A stretch of DNA of 64,000 bases from Pseudomonas sp. P8_229 (GTDB lineage: Bacteria > Pseudomonadota > Gammaproteobacteria > Pseudomonadales > Pseudomonadaceae): assembly GCF_034008635.1 (NCBI RefSeq), contig NZ_CP125378.1, forward strand, positions 2,284,001-2,348,000, read 5' to 3'. Positions 16,216 to 28,394 of this stretch are shown one piece after another. Position numbers and translations under genes: made by a program. The notes below the pieces were generated by a model that saw nothing but the letters and a program-made list of their open reading frames with translations, was not told the DNA's origin and made no database searches. Positions within the stretch are counted from its first letter, which is position 1, and the number at the start of each line of letters is the position of its first letter.

Positions 16216-18612
16216 TCAAACCTCACTCACCGGCACCCGCACCACCAGACTCGTGCCCTCCCCCGGCTCACTCTCAAGCAGCAAGCGCCCGCCCATGATC
16301 AGCACGCGCTCGCGCATGCCCACCAGGCCAAAGGAAGTCGGCCGATCGGTGGCGGCGACGAAACCTACGCCATCATCACTGACCGTCAGACACAATTCAT
16401 CGCCTTCCAGCACCAGCGTCAGTTCCACAGTATGCGCCTGGGCATGGCGCATCACATTGGTCAGCGCCTCCTGCAAAATCCGGAACAGCCCGATCGCCTT
16501 GGCATCGCTGAGCGCCGGCAGATTGTCCGGCACCTGCACCAGACACGGAATCTGCGTACGCGCTTCAAACCGCCGTGCCTGCCACTCAATCGCCGAGGCG
16601 ATCCCGGCATCGAGAATCGGCGGACGCAGCGCCGTCGCCACGTCGCGCACCAGCTGAAACAACTGGGCGATCAGGCGTTTCATGCTGTTCAACCGCTCGT
16701 TCAGCCCCGGGTCGAGTTGCGCATAGGCCAGCTCGCACATCGAGGTTTCCAGTTTCAGCACCGTGAGCATTTGCCCCAGCTCATCGTGCACTTCCCGGGC
16801 AATGCGCGCCTTCTCTTCTTCACGCACGCTCTCAAGGTGCGCCGACAGCTCGCGCAGTTGCTCGCGGGACGCGGCCAGTTCCAGTTCGATGCGCTTGCTT
16901 TCGCTGATGTCCCAGACAATACCGTCCCAGACATAGGCACCGTCCTCCAGTTGCCGGGTGATCGCCTTGATCTCGGCCCAGCGCTGTTCACCCTGACGGG
17001 TGAGGATACGGCCCTGCCACGACCAGTCGCTGTCGGTGTCCAGCGCTTGATCCTGGGTCTGGTGATAACTGGCCTTGTCGTCGGGGTGCACCAGACTGCG
17101 CAGGCCCATGTCACGGTGCGCGATGGCGGCCGGTGCGTAACCGACCAGGCTCTCGCTGCCCTCACTGATGTAGGCGAAATCGATCTGCCCGGTCACCGGC
17201 GCGCGTTCGAGGCGGAACACCAGCCCCGGCACGTTGGCGGCGATGCCCTGCAGGCGCGCTTCACTTTCCTGCAAGGCGGCCAGCGCGCGGCGGCGCTCGG
17301 TGACGTCGGTGAGATAAACCACCAGGTACTCGCTGTCGCGAAACCGCAGGAAACTCAGCGAGACGTCCGCCGGCAGGACGCTGCCATTGGCGCGCACGCA
17401 ACTGGTTTCAAAGCTCAGCGGCCCTTCTTCACTGGCCCGTGCGCGTTTCCACAGGTTGAGCCAGCGGTCCATGTGCAGGCCGGGTTCGAAATCGATCAGC
17501 GGTCGTTCGATGAGCGCGCCCTGTGGATAACCGAGCATGCTTTCCGCCGCGCGGTTGGCGTAGCGCACATGGCTGTCCCAATTGACCCAGAGAATGCCGA
17601 CGGTGCTTTGGTCGATGGAAAACTGCGTCAGGCGCAGAGCCTCTTCGCTGGCTGCGCGCAGCGCGATGTCTTCGCGCGCTGCCAGTAATCGATGTTCAAG
17701 GCTGTGCTGCTGACGCCGCTGCCACCAGACGATGGCGATGCAACTGAGCAGCAACACGGCAAACAGCAGGCTGAGGTTCTGCCAGAACCCCGGCGACTCC
17801 GACAGACGCGGATACTTGGGTTGCAGCCATTGCGTGTGCAGGCGCTCCAGATCCTTGGCCGGGATCGCCCGCAAGGCGCTTTCGACAATCGCGGCCAGCT
17901 CCGGCCAGTCGCGCCGCGTGGCGACCCGCAACAGTTGCGGCAGCCCGATATCACCGACCACCACCAACCCGGCGAACTCAGGTTCCGCGGACAACCGCCC
18001 GAGCTGCGCTTCATCTATCACGGCGTAGGACGCCTGCTGACTCAGCAGCAATTGCAGCGCCTGACGCTCCAGCGGCACACCCTGCAGATTCAGGTGAGGA
18101 TAATTGCTGCGCAAATAATCGGCGGTGGCGCTGGGCATGCGCACGGCGACGCGGGCCAGGCTGTCGACTTTCTCCAGCTCCACCACACCGCTGCTCTTCT
18201 GGTCGCTGACCACCAGTTGCGGCACACGCATGTAAGGATCGGAAAACAACCACAGACGCAGTGCACCCGGGGTCTGGGTCAGGCCCGGGGCGATGTCGAT
18301 TTCGCCGTCGCGGGCAGCCTCTTCCAGTTGCGCCAGATCCTGAAAGTTGCGCCAGCTCAGCTCGACGTTCAACGTCTTGGCCAGTGACTTCATCAGTTCG
18401 ACGTTGGCCCCGGACAGTCGCTGCAGGCGCCGATCGTATTGCGCGTACGGCGCCTGCAGGACCAGACCGACGCGCAGCTCACGGTGCTGCGCCAGCCACT
18501 GCTGCTCGCTGAACGTCAACGACGCGCCGTGCGCTGCCGGCGCAGACGCCGCCCAGCCCATCAAGGGAAAACACAACCAGCCGATAACCCACAGGCAGCA
18601 AAAACGCATCAT
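16216..18612 (-). CDS. Sensor histidine kinase with periplasmic solute-binding domain and PAS domains
   Basis: About 798 residues. A signal or anchor segment is followed by a bacterial solute-binding family 3 domain (about residues 35-275, starting HRELRVGLVLQAPYAQYDRR) and a membrane segment near 285-305 (NLSLLFAVLLLSCIAIVWW). Then come two or three PAS domains, a HisKA_3 dimerisation domain with phospho-acceptor His in IAREVHDELGQ, and an ATPase domain with SDDGVGF and GLVGMRERV. It should sense a small periplasmic amine, amino acid or similar ligand and phosphorylate the next-gene regulator. The frame also opens with a TTG at 18633; the ATG at 18612 (or 18609) is more credible. Confidence 0.88.
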   Translation of the reverse strand: MMRFCCLWVIGWLCFPLMGWAASAPAAHGASLTFSEQQWLAQHRELRVGLVLQAPYAQYDRRLQRLSGANVELMKSLAKTLNVELSWRNFQDLAQLEEAARDGEIDIAPGLTQTPGALRLWLFSDPYMRVPQLVVSDQKSSGVVELEKVDSLARVAVRMPSATADYLRSNYPHLNLQGVPLERQALQLLLSQQASYAVIDEAQLGRLSAEPEFAGLVVVGDIGLPQLLRVATRRDWPELAAIVESALRAIPAKDLERLHTQWLQPKYPRLSESPGFWQNLSLLFAVLLLSCIAIVWWQRRQQHSLEHRLLAAREDIALRAASEEALRLTQFSIDQSTVGILWVNWDSHVRYANRAAESMLGYPQGALIERPLIDFEPGLHMDRWLNLWKRARASEEGPLSFETSCVRANGSVLPADVSLSFLRFRDSEYLVVYLTDVTERRRALAALQESEARLQGIAANVPGLVFRLERAPVTGQIDFAYISEGSESLVGYAPAAIAHRDMGLRSLVHPDDKASYHQTQDQALDTDSDWSWQGRILTRQGEQRWAEIKAITRQLEDGAYVWDGIVWDISESKRIELELAASREQLRELSAHLESVREEEKARIAREVHDELGQMLTVLKLETSMCELAYAQLDPGLNERLNSMKRLIAQLFQLVRDVATALRPPILDAGIASAIEWQARRFEARTQIPCLVQVPDNLPALSDAKAIGLFRILQEALTNVMRHAQAHTVELTLVLEGDELCLTVSDDGVGFVAATDRPTSFGLVGMRERVLIMGGRLLLESEPGEGTSLVVRVPVSEV

Positions 18613-18686
18613 TGAAGTCTCGTACACTGACAAATTCTGACCAACCCATTAGGCTGCCGGGATACTTTTCTGGCCTGGAATAACCG

Positions 18687-19676
18687 ATGCCCTCTGTCTA
18701 CCGCCTGGCAATGCCAGCATTGTGCCTGTCGCTGATCCTGCCTTGTGCGTTTTCCGTCGAAGCTGCCGACCCGGCGCCCGCCTCCACGGCCGAGCAACCG
18801 GCCGCCGAAAAACCGGCTGAACGCCAGCCACTGCTTGAGCGTAGTCAGGAAGAGGCCGCGGCACTCGAACGCAAAGTCCCGGCGCAAGAGCAACAACAAT
18901 TGCAGGCCGGCGCCGACACCTTCCTCGCGCTGTGGAAACCGGCCAACACCGCCGAGCCAAAAGGTGCGGTGATTATCGTCCCCGGCGCTGGCGAAACGGC
19001 TGACTGGCCGCAAGTCATCGGCCCGCTGCGACGCAAACTGCCCGACGTCGAGTGGAGCAGCCTGAGTATCACCTTGCCCGACCTGCAAAGCGATGCCATC
19101 GCACCGCGAGTGATTGCAGCCCCGGCAGCACCGAAAGTCCCTGAAAGCGGCAGCAAGGATTCCACCACCGCGCAACCGATCGAGCAGGCCGCAGGTGGTG
19201 AAGCGGACGTTGCAGATCAAGTGGTTGCCGAAACCAGCGAAGAGCAAGCCAAGGCTGACGCCGAACGTATCTTCGCCCGTATCGACGCCGCGATTGGCTA
19301 CGCCGAACAGCAAAGTGCCCGGCACATCGTGGTGCTGGGGCACGGCACTGGCGCTTATTGGGCGGCGCGGTTTCTGAGCGAGCGGCAGACAGCCCAGGTG
19401 GAAAAATTCGTCATGGTCGACGCCCAGGCACCGGCCAAGGCCCAACCGCAACTGGCCGAGCTGACGCCGACATTGAAGCTGCCGACGGCCGACATTTTCT
19501 ACATGGACAAGTCGCTGGACCGCAACGCAGCACTGGAGCGCATGCAGGCCAGCAAGCGCTTGAAGACCTCGGCATTCAGCCAGGTGGCGCTCAAGGCGTT
19601 GCCGGACAACAAGGCCGAGCAGGAACAACTGTTTCGTCGGGTTCGCGGTTGGTTGAATCCGCAGAAGACTGACTGA
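18687..19676 (+). CDS. Exported DUF3530 alpha/beta-hydrolase-like protein
   Basis: A 329-residue protein with a signal peptide (about residues 1-27, ending FSVEAA). A low-complexity Ala/Pro/Glu segment follows, then an alpha/beta-hydrolase-like region with IIVPGAGETADWP near residue 98 and HIVVLGHGTGAYWAARFL near 213. The elbow motif is GHGTG, so the usual Ser nucleophile is Thr or absent. Enzymatic activity is therefore uncertain. An Ala/Glu-rich insertion lies near residues 140-185. It is divergent from the kinase gene and convergent with djlA. No function is established that I know of. Confidence 0.75.
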   Translation: MPSVYRLAMPALCLSLILPCAFSVEAADPAPASTAEQPAAEKPAERQPLLERSQEEAAALERKVPAQEQQQLQAGADTFLALWKPANTAEPKGAVIIVPGAGETADWPQVIGPLRRKLPDVEWSSLSITLPDLQSDAIAPRVIAAPAAPKVPESGSKDSTTAQPIEQAAGGEADVADQVVAETSEEQAKADAERIFARIDAAIGYAEQQSARHIVVLGHGTGAYWAARFLSERQTAQVEKFVMVDAQAPAKAQPQLAELTPTLKLPTADIFYMDKSLDRNAALERMQASKRLKTSAFSQVALKALPDNKAEQEQLFRRVRGWLNPQKTD

Positions 19677-19692
19677 CAGACCGAGTCGCCCC

Positions 19693-19776
19693 ATTCGCGA
19701 GCAAGCCCGCTTCCACCCTGATCGAGTTCCACCAGTTGGAATGCGATCAGGGTGGAAGCGGGCTTGCTCGCGAAGA
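19693..19776. repeat. Inverted REP pair between convergent genes
   Basis: Arms at about 19693-19715 and 19751-19776 of the GTGGAAGCGGGC type, between the DUF3530 gene and djlA. This position allows it to block read-through in both directions. Confidence 0.9.
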
Positions 19777-19805
19777 GGCCCTCATCAACAACTCATCTCT
19801 ATCGA

Positions 19806-20573
19806 TCAGCGAAAATCCCGCCGCGCCCGAATCAGGGTAAACGCGTTGTGCAGCTCGCGGGTTTTCTCGGTCGCCTCACGCACCTGTTCCGGCGTCGCAC
19901 CGCTGCCGGCAATCTTGTCCGGATGATGACGGCTGAGCAGGCGCCGGTACGCTCGCTTGATCTGCGCCGGTTCGCTGGTTGCCGACACACCAAGCAGGCG
20001 CATCGCTTCCTGATAGCTCACCGCCGCACTGACAATAGGGCGCTTGTTCGGCTCGTAATCACTGGCCAGCGCCTGTATCTGGTGCGTTGTCCAACCCAGC
20101 CACTTGCCCCACTGCGCCAACAGTTCACGCTCACTGACGCCCGCGCGGCCGTCGGCCCAGACCATCCGCCAGCAGGCACGCAACACGCCTTCGGCCGCAT
20201 GGGGCTGGGCACTCAGGCGCCGCAGATAACCGCGCAAGCGGTCACCGCCGGACTTGCCGCGATTGAACGCGGCGATCGCCCGACGCCGCGCCGGCTCGCT
20301 CATTTCCAGAGCGTTCATTTCATTGCGCGCCTGCTGGATATGGCCGTCCGTCACCCGTCCATCGCTCTTGGCCAGACGCCCGAGCAAGACGAACAGCAGT
20401 TCGTCGTTGCGCAGCATCGGCCGTCCACCAAGTTTTTCCCGCAGATGTCCCCAGCTCTGCAAATGCAGGCGCCGATCCAGCGCTTGCCCCAACAACGCCC
20501 CAAGCATGGCCCCCGGAATGCTGGCAATGGCAAAACCCGCTCCGGCTCCAATCAGAGTCCCTGGCCACAACAT
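19806..20573 (-). CDS. djlA: DjlA-type membrane-anchored J-domain protein
   Basis: A 255-residue protein with an N-terminal Gly/Ala-rich membrane segment (about residues 5-30). A TerB-like helical domain follows (ELLFVLLGRLAKSDGRVTDGHI near residue 58), and then a C-terminal J domain with the HPD motif in RLLSRHHPDKI near 215. This order matches DjlA, which recruits DnaK at the inner membrane. The start is one base after the murU stop, so it is the third gene of amgK-murU-djlA. Confidence 0.9.
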   Translation of the reverse strand: MLWPGTLIGAGAGFAIASIPGAMLGALLGQALDRRLHLQSWGHLREKLGGRPMLRNDELLFVLLGRLAKSDGRVTDGHIQQARNEMNALEMSEPARRRAIAAFNRGKSGGDRLRGYLRRLSAQPHAAEGVLRACWRMVWADGRAGVSERELLAQWGKWLGWTTHQIQALASDYEPNKRPIVSAAVSYQEAMRLLGVSATSEPAQIKRAYRRLLSRHHPDKIAGSGATPEQVREATEKTRELHNAFTLIRARRDFR

Positions 20574-20574
20574 A

Positions 20575-22262
<1,688 letters not shown>

Positions 22263-22306
22263 TGCAAGGGTCTCCGACGGCGCTAGCCGTCAAGCGGGTC
22301 ATGCTT

Positions 22307-22312
22307 TATTAT
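22307..22312 (+). promoter_or_regulatory. Candidate -10 box for lptD
   Basis: TATTAT lies about 80 bases before the lptD ATG in the divergent amgK/lptD region. No convincing -35 box is found, and no clear sigma-E site is seen. Confidence 0.3.
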
Positions 22313-22392
22313 CCAGCATCTTTTTCAGACCATCGAGAGGCGTGCGGCCCACACCGCGGGCAGATGGCACGCAGGAAGCCCGGACTAATAAG

Positions 22393-25191
22393 ATGGCATT
22401 GAAATCCCCCGCGTTTCGTAAAAAATTTCCGTTGTTGGTAACCGGCAGTCTGCTGGCTATGCAACCTCTGGCCAGTCAATTCGTTGTTGCCGCCGAGCAG
22501 TATGACTGCGCCGTCTCGGCAACGGGTGGCTGGGCGTGTGCGCCCAAGGCGCCGGCCGCTGCATTGCCGCCGCGTCCGGTGCATGACGGCAGCGCTGTCA
22601 GCGCCGCCGGCGAAGCCCCGGCCCAGAACGGTTCCACTTCCGACACCGGCGCCAAGCCTGTGCTGGTCACCGAAGCCAAGGGCCGCGGCCTGAAATCCCG
22701 TAGCGAAGACTACAGTCACCTCGACTGGGTTCCGCGCGAGAAGCTCACCGCCGCCCAATTGGCCGAGACCGGTCCTTACTGCTCTGGTTCCTATATCGAA
22801 CCGATTCGTCCTGGCATGAATGACAAGACGAATAAAAGTGACGCACCGACCTTTATCGGCGCCAAGGCCTCGCGCTACAACACCGAAGATCAGGTGGGTA
22901 CGCTGGCCGGCGACGTGGTGCTGCGTCAGGGCAGCATGCAGGTCGAGTCCGACGAGGCCAGCCTGTATCAGGCCGAGAGCCGCGCCGAACTCAACGGCGA
23001 CGTACGCATCCGCGACAACGGCGCGCTGATCGTCGGCGACCACGCCGATGTGCAGCTCGACACCGGTGAAGCCAAGGTCGACAACGCCGAATACGTGATG
23101 CACAAATCGCGCATCCGCGGTAATGCGCTGTACGCCAAGCGCGCCGAAAACGCGATCATCCGCTTGAAGGACGGCACGTACACCACGTGCGAACCGAACA
23201 GCAACGCGTGGCAGCTCAAGGGCAACAACATCACCCTGAACCCGGCCACCGGCTTCGGTACCGCGACCAACGTGACGCTGCGGGTCAAGGACATTCCGAT
23301 CCTGTACACGCCGTACATCTACTTCCCGATCGACGACCGTCGCCAGTCGGGCTTCCTGCCGCCGACCATCGGCACCGGCAGCGATACCGGCTTCACGCTG
23401 GTCACCCCGTACTACTTCAACCTGGCGCCAAACTACGACGCCACGTTGTACCCGCGTTACATGAGCAAGCGCGGCATGCTGGTCGAAGGCGAGTTCCGCT
23501 ACCTGACCAAGACCAGCGAAGGTCAGTTCGGTGCGGCGTATCTGAACGACGAAGATACCGATCGCAGCAAGCAGACCGACTACGAAAAGAATCGCTACAT
23601 GTACAACTGGCAGCACAAGGGTGGTCTCGACTCCCGTGTGATGACTCAGGTTGACTACACCAAGATCAGCGATCCGTACTATTTCCAGGACCTGACCACC
23701 GATCAGATCGGTGTGAAGAGCGCCGACTACGTGAATCAGCAGGGTTCGGTGACCTACCGTGGCGACAGCTATACCGCTCGCTTGAACGCTCAGCAGTACC
23801 AACTGGCTACTGTTTCGAACATCACGCCGTACGGTCGACTGCCGCAGATCACCTTCAATGGTCAACTGCCATATCACCCGGAAGGTTTGAACTTCGATTA
23901 CGAGACCGAAATCGTCCGTTTCGATCGTGATCTGCAGAATGGCAACTTCGTAAATGAAGACGGCACTACTGCCCCGCGCCTCGATACCAATATTCAGGGT
24001 CTGGCGCGCGCCAACGGTGATCGCCTGAACCTGAAACCAGGTGTCAGCCTGCCGATGAACTGGACCTATGGCTTCCTCAAGCCATCGCTCAAGTACCAGT
24101 ACACCCAGTACCAACTGGATCTGGACGGTACCGGCAAGTCGCAGATTGCTGCGCAAAACGCTGAGCAGAACAAACTCAACGGCACCTTCGACAGCAACCA
24201 GAGCCGTGGCGTACCGATCGCCAGCGTCGACAGCGGCCTGTACTTCGACCGCAACACGTCGTACTTCGGCAAGAACTATCGCCAGACCCTGGAACCGCGT
24301 CTGTTCTACCTGTATGTACCCAAGGTCGATCAGGAAGACATTCCGGTATTCGATACCAGTGAATACACCTTCAACTACGCGTCGCTGTTCCGTGACAACC
24401 GTTTCTCCGGCTCCGACCGTGTCGGCGACGAGAACAAGCTGTCGCTGGGTGTGACCAGCCGCTGGATCGAGGACGACGGTTTCGAGCGTCAACGCATCAG
24501 CGTCGGTCAGGCTTACTACTTCAAGGATCGTGAAGTACAACTGCCGGGCATCGCATTCAAGGATCGCAAAGACGCCCAGGCCGACGTATCGCCGTACGCA
24601 CTGGAATACGAATACCGCTGGAACCGTGACTGGCGTACCACTGCCGACTACAACTGGGACCCGGACAGCCGCAGCCCGCGTTCCGGCAGCGCGATGTTCC
24701 ACTACCAGCCTGAAGACAACCCGAACAAGGTGGTCAACGTCGGCTATCGCTATCGCAATGACCAGGTTCGTTTCGACCAGAACACCGGTAAATGGTCGGT
24801 GGGTGGCGGTGACTACGGCACCCCGGGTCAGCCTGGCTATGTGAAGGACTACTACAAGATCGAGCAGCACGACTTCTCGGTCATCTGGCCGATCGTTCCG
24901 CAGTGGAGCGCCATCAGCCGCTGGCAGTACGACTACAACCGCAACCGTACGCTGGAAGCCTTCGGTGGTTTCGAATACGACAACTGCTGCTGGAAACTGC
25001 GCCTGATCAACCGTTACTGGGTCAGCTATGACGAGTTCAGTCAGAACGCCCCGGAAAACGAAAAAGGCGACCACGGCGTCTTCCTCCAAATTGTTCTGAA
25101 GGGACTCGGCGGCCTGACTGGCGCCAAGGTAGAGAGCTTCCTCGACAAAGGCATCCAAGGTTATCGTCAACGTGAAGACCAAGCTTTCTGA
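22393..25191 (+). CDS. lptD: LPS-assembly outer membrane protein LptD
   Basis: A 932-residue outer-membrane barrel that, with LptE, inserts lipopolysaccharide into the outer leaflet. It has a signal sequence ending VVAA (about residue 33) and a Pseudomonas-type N-terminal extension of about 100 residues. The periplasmic jellyroll follows (from about 150, [18 protein letters not shown]), then the C-terminal barrel. A cysteine pair (DNCCWKL) lies near residue 864, matching the adjacent cysteines that form disulfides in E. coli LptD. The frame is open 17 codons upstream, but the ATG at 22393 precedes the standard [15 protein letters not shown] start. Confidence 0.96.
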   Translation: MALKSPAFRKKFPLLVTGSLLAMQPLASQFVVAAEQYDCAVSATGGWACAPKAPAAALPPRPVHDGSAVSAAGEAPAQNGSTSDTGAKPVLVTEAKGRGLKSRSEDYSHLDWVPREKLTAAQLAETGPYCSGSYIEPIRPGMNDKTNKSDAPTFIGAKASRYNTEDQVGTLAGDVVLRQGSMQVESDEASLYQAESRAELNGDVRIRDNGALIVGDHADVQLDTGEAKVDNAEYVMHKSRIRGNALYAKRAENAIIRLKDGTYTTCEPNSNAWQLKGNNITLNPATGFGTATNVTLRVKDIPILYTPYIYFPIDDRRQSGFLPPTIGTGSDTGFTLVTPYYFNLAPNYDATLYPRYMSKRGMLVEGEFRYLTKTSEGQFGAAYLNDEDTDRSKQTDYEKNRYMYNWQHKGGLDSRVMTQVDYTKISDPYYFQDLTTDQIGVKSADYVNQQGSVTYRGDSYTARLNAQQYQLATVSNITPYGRLPQITFNGQLPYHPEGLNFDYETEIVRFDRDLQNGNFVNEDGTTAPRLDTNIQGLARANGDRLNLKPGVSLPMNWTYGFLKPSLKYQYTQYQLDLDGTGKSQIAAQNAEQNKLNGTFDSNQSRGVPIASVDSGLYFDRNTSYFGKNYRQTLEPRLFYLYVPKVDQEDIPVFDTSEYTFNYASLFRDNRFSGSDRVGDENKLSLGVTSRWIEDDGFERQRISVGQAYYFKDREVQLPGIAFKDRKDAQADVSPYALEYEYRWNRDWRTTADYNWDPDSRSPRSGSAMFHYQPEDNPNKVVNVGYRYRNDQVRFDQNTGKWSVGGGDYGTPGQPGYVKDYYKIEQHDFSVIWPIVPQWSAISRWQYDYNRNRTLEAFGGFEYDNCCWKLRLINRYWVSYDEFSQNAPENEKGDHGVFLQIVLKGLGGLTGAKVESFLDKGIQGYRQREDQAF

Positions 25192-26488
25192 TTGTCTGCG
25201 CCCGCTGCTGCTGGGCGCGTTGTTCCTGGGTACTGCGGCCAACGCCGCAGTACAGTCCATCGATAAAGTGGTCGCGATCGTTGATAACGACGTGGTCATG
25301 CAGAGCCAGCTGGACCAGCGTGTCCACGAAGTTCAGCAGACCATTGCCAAGCGTGGCGGCGGCATGCCGCCTCCGGGCGTGCTGGATCAACAGGTGCTCG
25401 AACGCCTGATCGTCGAAAACCTGCAACTGCAGATCGGCGAGCGTTCCGGCATCCGCATTACCGATGAAGAGCTGAACCAGGCTGTCGGCACTATTGCCCA
25501 GCGCAACAACATGACCGTGGATCAATTCCGCGCTGCTCTGGCTCACGACGGTCTGAACTATGACGACGCTCGTGACCAGATCAAACGCGAAATGATCATC
25601 AGCCGTGTACGTCAGCGTCGCGTGGCAGAACGCATTCAGGTCTCCGAGCAGGAAGTGAAGAACTTCCTCGCTTCCGACCTGGGCAAGATGCAGCTGTCCG
25701 AAGAACTGCACCTGGCCAATATTCTGATCCCGACCCCGGAAAGCGCCAGCTCTGAAGCGATTCAGAGTGCCGCACGCCAGGCGATGGAGGTTTACCAGCA
25801 GCTCAAGCAAGGCGCTGACTTCGGCCAGATGGCCGTAGCCAAGTCCGGCAGCGACAACGCACTGGAAGGCGGCGACATGGGCTGGCGTAAAGCCGCGCAA
25901 CTGCCACCACCGTTCGACCGCGAGTTGAGCAGCATGGCCGTTGGCGACATCACCCAACCTGCACGCACCCCGGGTGGTTTTATCATCCTTAAAGTGCTGG
26001 CAAAACGTGGTGGCGAAAGCCAGATGAGCGACGAAGTCCATGTACGCCACATTTTGGTCAAGCCAAGTCCGATTCGTGACGAAGCCAAGACCAAGGCACT
26101 GGTTCAATCGCTGTATGAGCGCATTCTGGCGGGCGAAGATTTTGCCACTCTGGCGAAAAGCTACTCCGAAGATCCGGGCTCGGCGCTCAACGGTGGTGAT
26201 CTGACCTGGATCGATCCGAACGCACTGGTACCGGAATTCCGTGAAGTCATGAACAAGACCCCACAAGGTCAACTGTCCAAGCCATTCCAGACCCAATACG
26301 GCTGGCATGTTCTGGAAGTCCTTGGTCGTCGCGCTACCGACAGCACCGAAAAAGCCCGCGAGCAACAGGCAATGACTGTTCTACGTAACAAGAAATACGA
26401 TGAAGAGCTGCAGAACTGGCTGCGTCAGATTCGTGAAGAAGCCTACGTAGAAATCAAACTCCCTGGCGCAGACCAGGCAGCGCAGTGA
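25172..26488 (+). CDS. surA: Periplasmic chaperone and peptidyl-prolyl isomerase SurA
   Basis: A 438-residue periplasmic protein that escorts outer-membrane proteins, including LptD. A signal peptide (ending TAANA, about residue 25) precedes the SurA N domain ([18 protein letters not shown]). Two parvulin domains follow, at about residues 174-275 and 285-385; the second contains [17 protein letters not shown]. The start is a GTG lying 20 bases before the lptD stop, the only start that leaves a full signal peptide. Confidence 0.95.
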   Translation: MKTKLSDCLRPLLLGALFLGTAANAAVQSIDKVVAIVDNDVVMQSQLDQRVHEVQQTIAKRGGGMPPPGVLDQQVLERLIVENLQLQIGERSGIRITDEELNQAVGTIAQRNNMTVDQFRAALAHDGLNYDDARDQIKREMIISRVRQRRVAERIQVSEQEVKNFLASDLGKMQLSEELHLANILIPTPESASSEAIQSAARQAMEVYQQLKQGADFGQMAVAKSGSDNALEGGDMGWRKAAQLPPPFDRELSSMAVGDITQPARTPGGFIILKVLAKRGGESQMSDEVHVRHILVKPSPIRDEAKTKALVQSLYERILAGEDFATLAKSYSEDPGSALNGGDLTWIDPNALVPEFREVMNKTPQGQLSKPFQTQYGWHVLEVLGRRATDSTEKAREQQAMTVLRNKKYDEELQNWLRQIREEAYVEIKLPGADQAAQ

Positions 26489-27474
26489 AACCCAAGCGTT
26501 TCGCGCTGACACCCGGCGAACCAGCCGGCATCGGTCCCGACCTGTGCCTGCTGCTCGCCTCGCAAGCCCAGCCACATCCCCTGATTGCCATCACCAGCCG
26601 CGACCTGCTCCTTGAGCGGGCCGCGCAGCTGGGGCTGGCTGTCAACTTGCTGGACGTCGGGCCGGGTCACTGGCCGGATGCTCCGGCGCCTGCCAACAGC
26701 CTTTACGTCTGGGATACGCCGCTCAGCGCCCCCGTGGTCGCCGGGCAACTGGACAAGGCCAACGCCGCGTTCGTCCTTGAAACCCTGACCCGCGCCGGCA
26801 ACGGCTGCCTGAACGGCGATTTCGCCGGGATGATCACTGCGCCCGTACACAAGGGCGTGATCAACGAATCCGGCATCCCGTTCTCCGGGCACACGGAATT
26901 TCTCGCTGACCTGACCCACACCGCCCAAGTGGTGATGATGCTCGCCACCCGCGGTTTGCGCGTGGCACTGGTCACCACCCACCTGCCCCTGCGCGAGATT
27001 GCCGACGCAATCACACCAGAACGGCTGGAACGCGTGACGCGGATCCTGCACAGCGACCTGCAAAACAAATTCGGCATCGCCCAACCACGCATTCTGGTCT
27101 GCGGACTCAATCCGCACGCCGGTGAAGGCGGACACCTGGGCCATGAAGAAATCGACATCATTGAACCGACATTAGAGCGCCTGCGCGGCGAGGGTATGGA
27201 CCTTCGTGGCCCGCTGCCTGCCGACACTCTGTTTACCCCCAAATATCTGGAGCACTGCGACGCAGTGCTGGCGATGTACCACGACCAGGGCCTGCCCGTG
27301 CTGAAGTACAAAGGCTTCGGCGCCGCAGTCAACGTGACCCTCGGCCTGCCGATCATCCGCACTTCGGTCGATCACGGCACCGCCCTGGATCTGGCCGGTA
27401 GCGGCAAGATCGACACCGGCAGCCTGCAGGTCGCCCTGGAAACCGCCTACCAGATGGCCGAGACCCGTTTATGA
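26485..27474 (+). CDS. pdxA: 4-hydroxythreonine-4-phosphate dehydrogenase
   Basis: A 329-residue enzyme of the pyridoxal phosphate pathway that oxidises 4-phosphohydroxy-L-threonine. Motifs include [14 protein letters not shown] at the start, [14 protein letters not shown] near residue 116 and FSGHTEFL near 133. [15 protein letters not shown] is near 212 and [16 protein letters not shown] near 265; histidines in these motifs bind the metal. The GTG start overlaps the surA TGA (GTGA), and the stop overlaps rsmA. Confidence 0.95.
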   Translation: MKPKRFALTPGEPAGIGPDLCLLLASQAQPHPLIAITSRDLLLERAAQLGLAVNLLDVGPGHWPDAPAPANSLYVWDTPLSAPVVAGQLDKANAAFVLETLTRAGNGCLNGDFAGMITAPVHKGVINESGIPFSGHTEFLADLTHTAQVVMMLATRGLRVALVTTHLPLREIADAITPERLERVTRILHSDLQNKFGIAQPRILVCGLNPHAGEGGHLGHEEIDIIEPTLERLRGEGMDLRGPLPADTLFTPKYLEHCDAVLAMYHDQGLPVLKYKGFGAAVNVTLGLPIIRTSVDHGTALDLAGSGKIDTGSLQVALETAYQMAETRL

Positions 27475-28280
27475 CCGAGCAATACCAACACAAGGCGCGC
27501 AAACGCTTTGGCCAGAACTTTCTGCACGATGCCGGCGTCATCGACCGCATCCTGCGCTCCATCAGCGCCAAGCCTGACGACCGCCTGCTGGAAATCGGCC
27601 CCGGCCAGGGCGCACTGACCGCCGGCCTGCTCAACTCCGGCGCGCAACTCGACGTGGTGGAACTGGACAAGGACCTGATCCCGATCCTCAACCAGCAGTT
27701 CGCCGGCAAGAGCAACTTCAACCTGCACCAGGGCGACGCGCTGAAGTTCGACTTCAATACGCTGAATGCCGCACCGAACAGCCTGCGCGTGGTCGGCAAC
27801 CTGCCGTACAACATCTCCACGCCATTGATTTTTCACCTGCTGAACAACGCCGGCATCATTCGCGACATGCACTTCATGTTGCAGAAGGAAGTGGTCGAGC
27901 GTCTGGCGGCGGGCCCGGGTGGCGGTGACTGGGGTCGCCTGTCGATCATGGTTCAGTACCACTGCCGCGTAGAGCACCTGTTCAACGTGGGGCCGGGCGC
28001 GTTCAACCCGCCGCCGAAAGTCGACTCGGCTATCGTCCGTCTGGTGCCGCACGCAGTACTGCCGCACCCGGCCAAGGATCATCGCCTGCTGGAACGCGTC
28101 GTTCGCGAAGCCTTCAACCAGCGCCGCAAGACCCTGCGCAATACCCTCAAGCAATTGATGACCGCCGCCGAGATCGAAGCCGCCGGTGTCGATGGCAGCC
28201 TGCGTCCCGAGCAACTGGACCTGGCCGCGTTCGTGCGCCTGGCCGACAAGCTCAGCGAACAAGCCCCCGCCGCCGACTGA
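27471..28280 (+). CDS. rsmA: 16S rRNA dimethyladenosine transferase
   Basis: A 269-residue methyltransferase (KsgA) that dimethylates two adjacent adenosines near the 3' end of 16S rRNA during small-subunit assembly. The entry motif [10 protein letters not shown] is near residue 10, the SAM-binding loop [12 protein letters not shown] near 40 and the catalytic NLPYNIS near 108. The start overlaps the pdxA stop (ATGA). A perfect ten-base-pair hairpin follows before apaG. Confidence 0.96.
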   Translation: MTEQYQHKARKRFGQNFLHDAGVIDRILRSISAKPDDRLLEIGPGQGALTAGLLNSGAQLDVVELDKDLIPILNQQFAGKSNFNLHQGDALKFDFNTLNAAPNSLRVVGNLPYNISTPLIFHLLNNAGIIRDMHFMLQKEVVERLAAGPGGGDWGRLSIMVQYHCRVEHLFNVGPGAFNPPPKVDSAIVRLVPHAVLPHPAKDHRLLERVVREAFNQRRKTLRNTLKQLMTAAEIEAAGVDGSLRPEQLDLAAFVRLADKLSEQAPAAD

Positions 28281-28294
28281 CAGGCGATGAACGC

Positions 28295-28331
28295 TATCGG
28301 GCAGGACGCCACTCTGGTTTACTGCCCGATA
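28295..28331 (+). repeat. Perfect inverted repeat between rsmA and apaG
   Basis: Arms TATCGGGCAG (28295-28304) and CTGCCCGATA (28322-28331) with a 17-base loop. There is no U-tract after it, so it is more likely a processing, stability or weak termination hairpin than a full terminator. Confidence 0.7.
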
Positions 28332-28394
28332 CTTGCCTAGACTGATTCCCCATCAGCTACGCCTCGCGTTCCGCTTTGCTTAAGGCCCTTTTGC

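Noticed and set aside
15490..17688. A 732-codon plus-strand frame opposite the two-component genes
   Set aside because: Shadow of the response regulator and kinase; low-complexity His/Gln/Arg product.
22309..25299. A 996-codon open frame on the minus strand opposite lptD
   Set aside because: It is a mirror of lptD caused by GC-rich codon bias. The translated product has no recognisable domain, and lptD is unmistakable on the plus strand.
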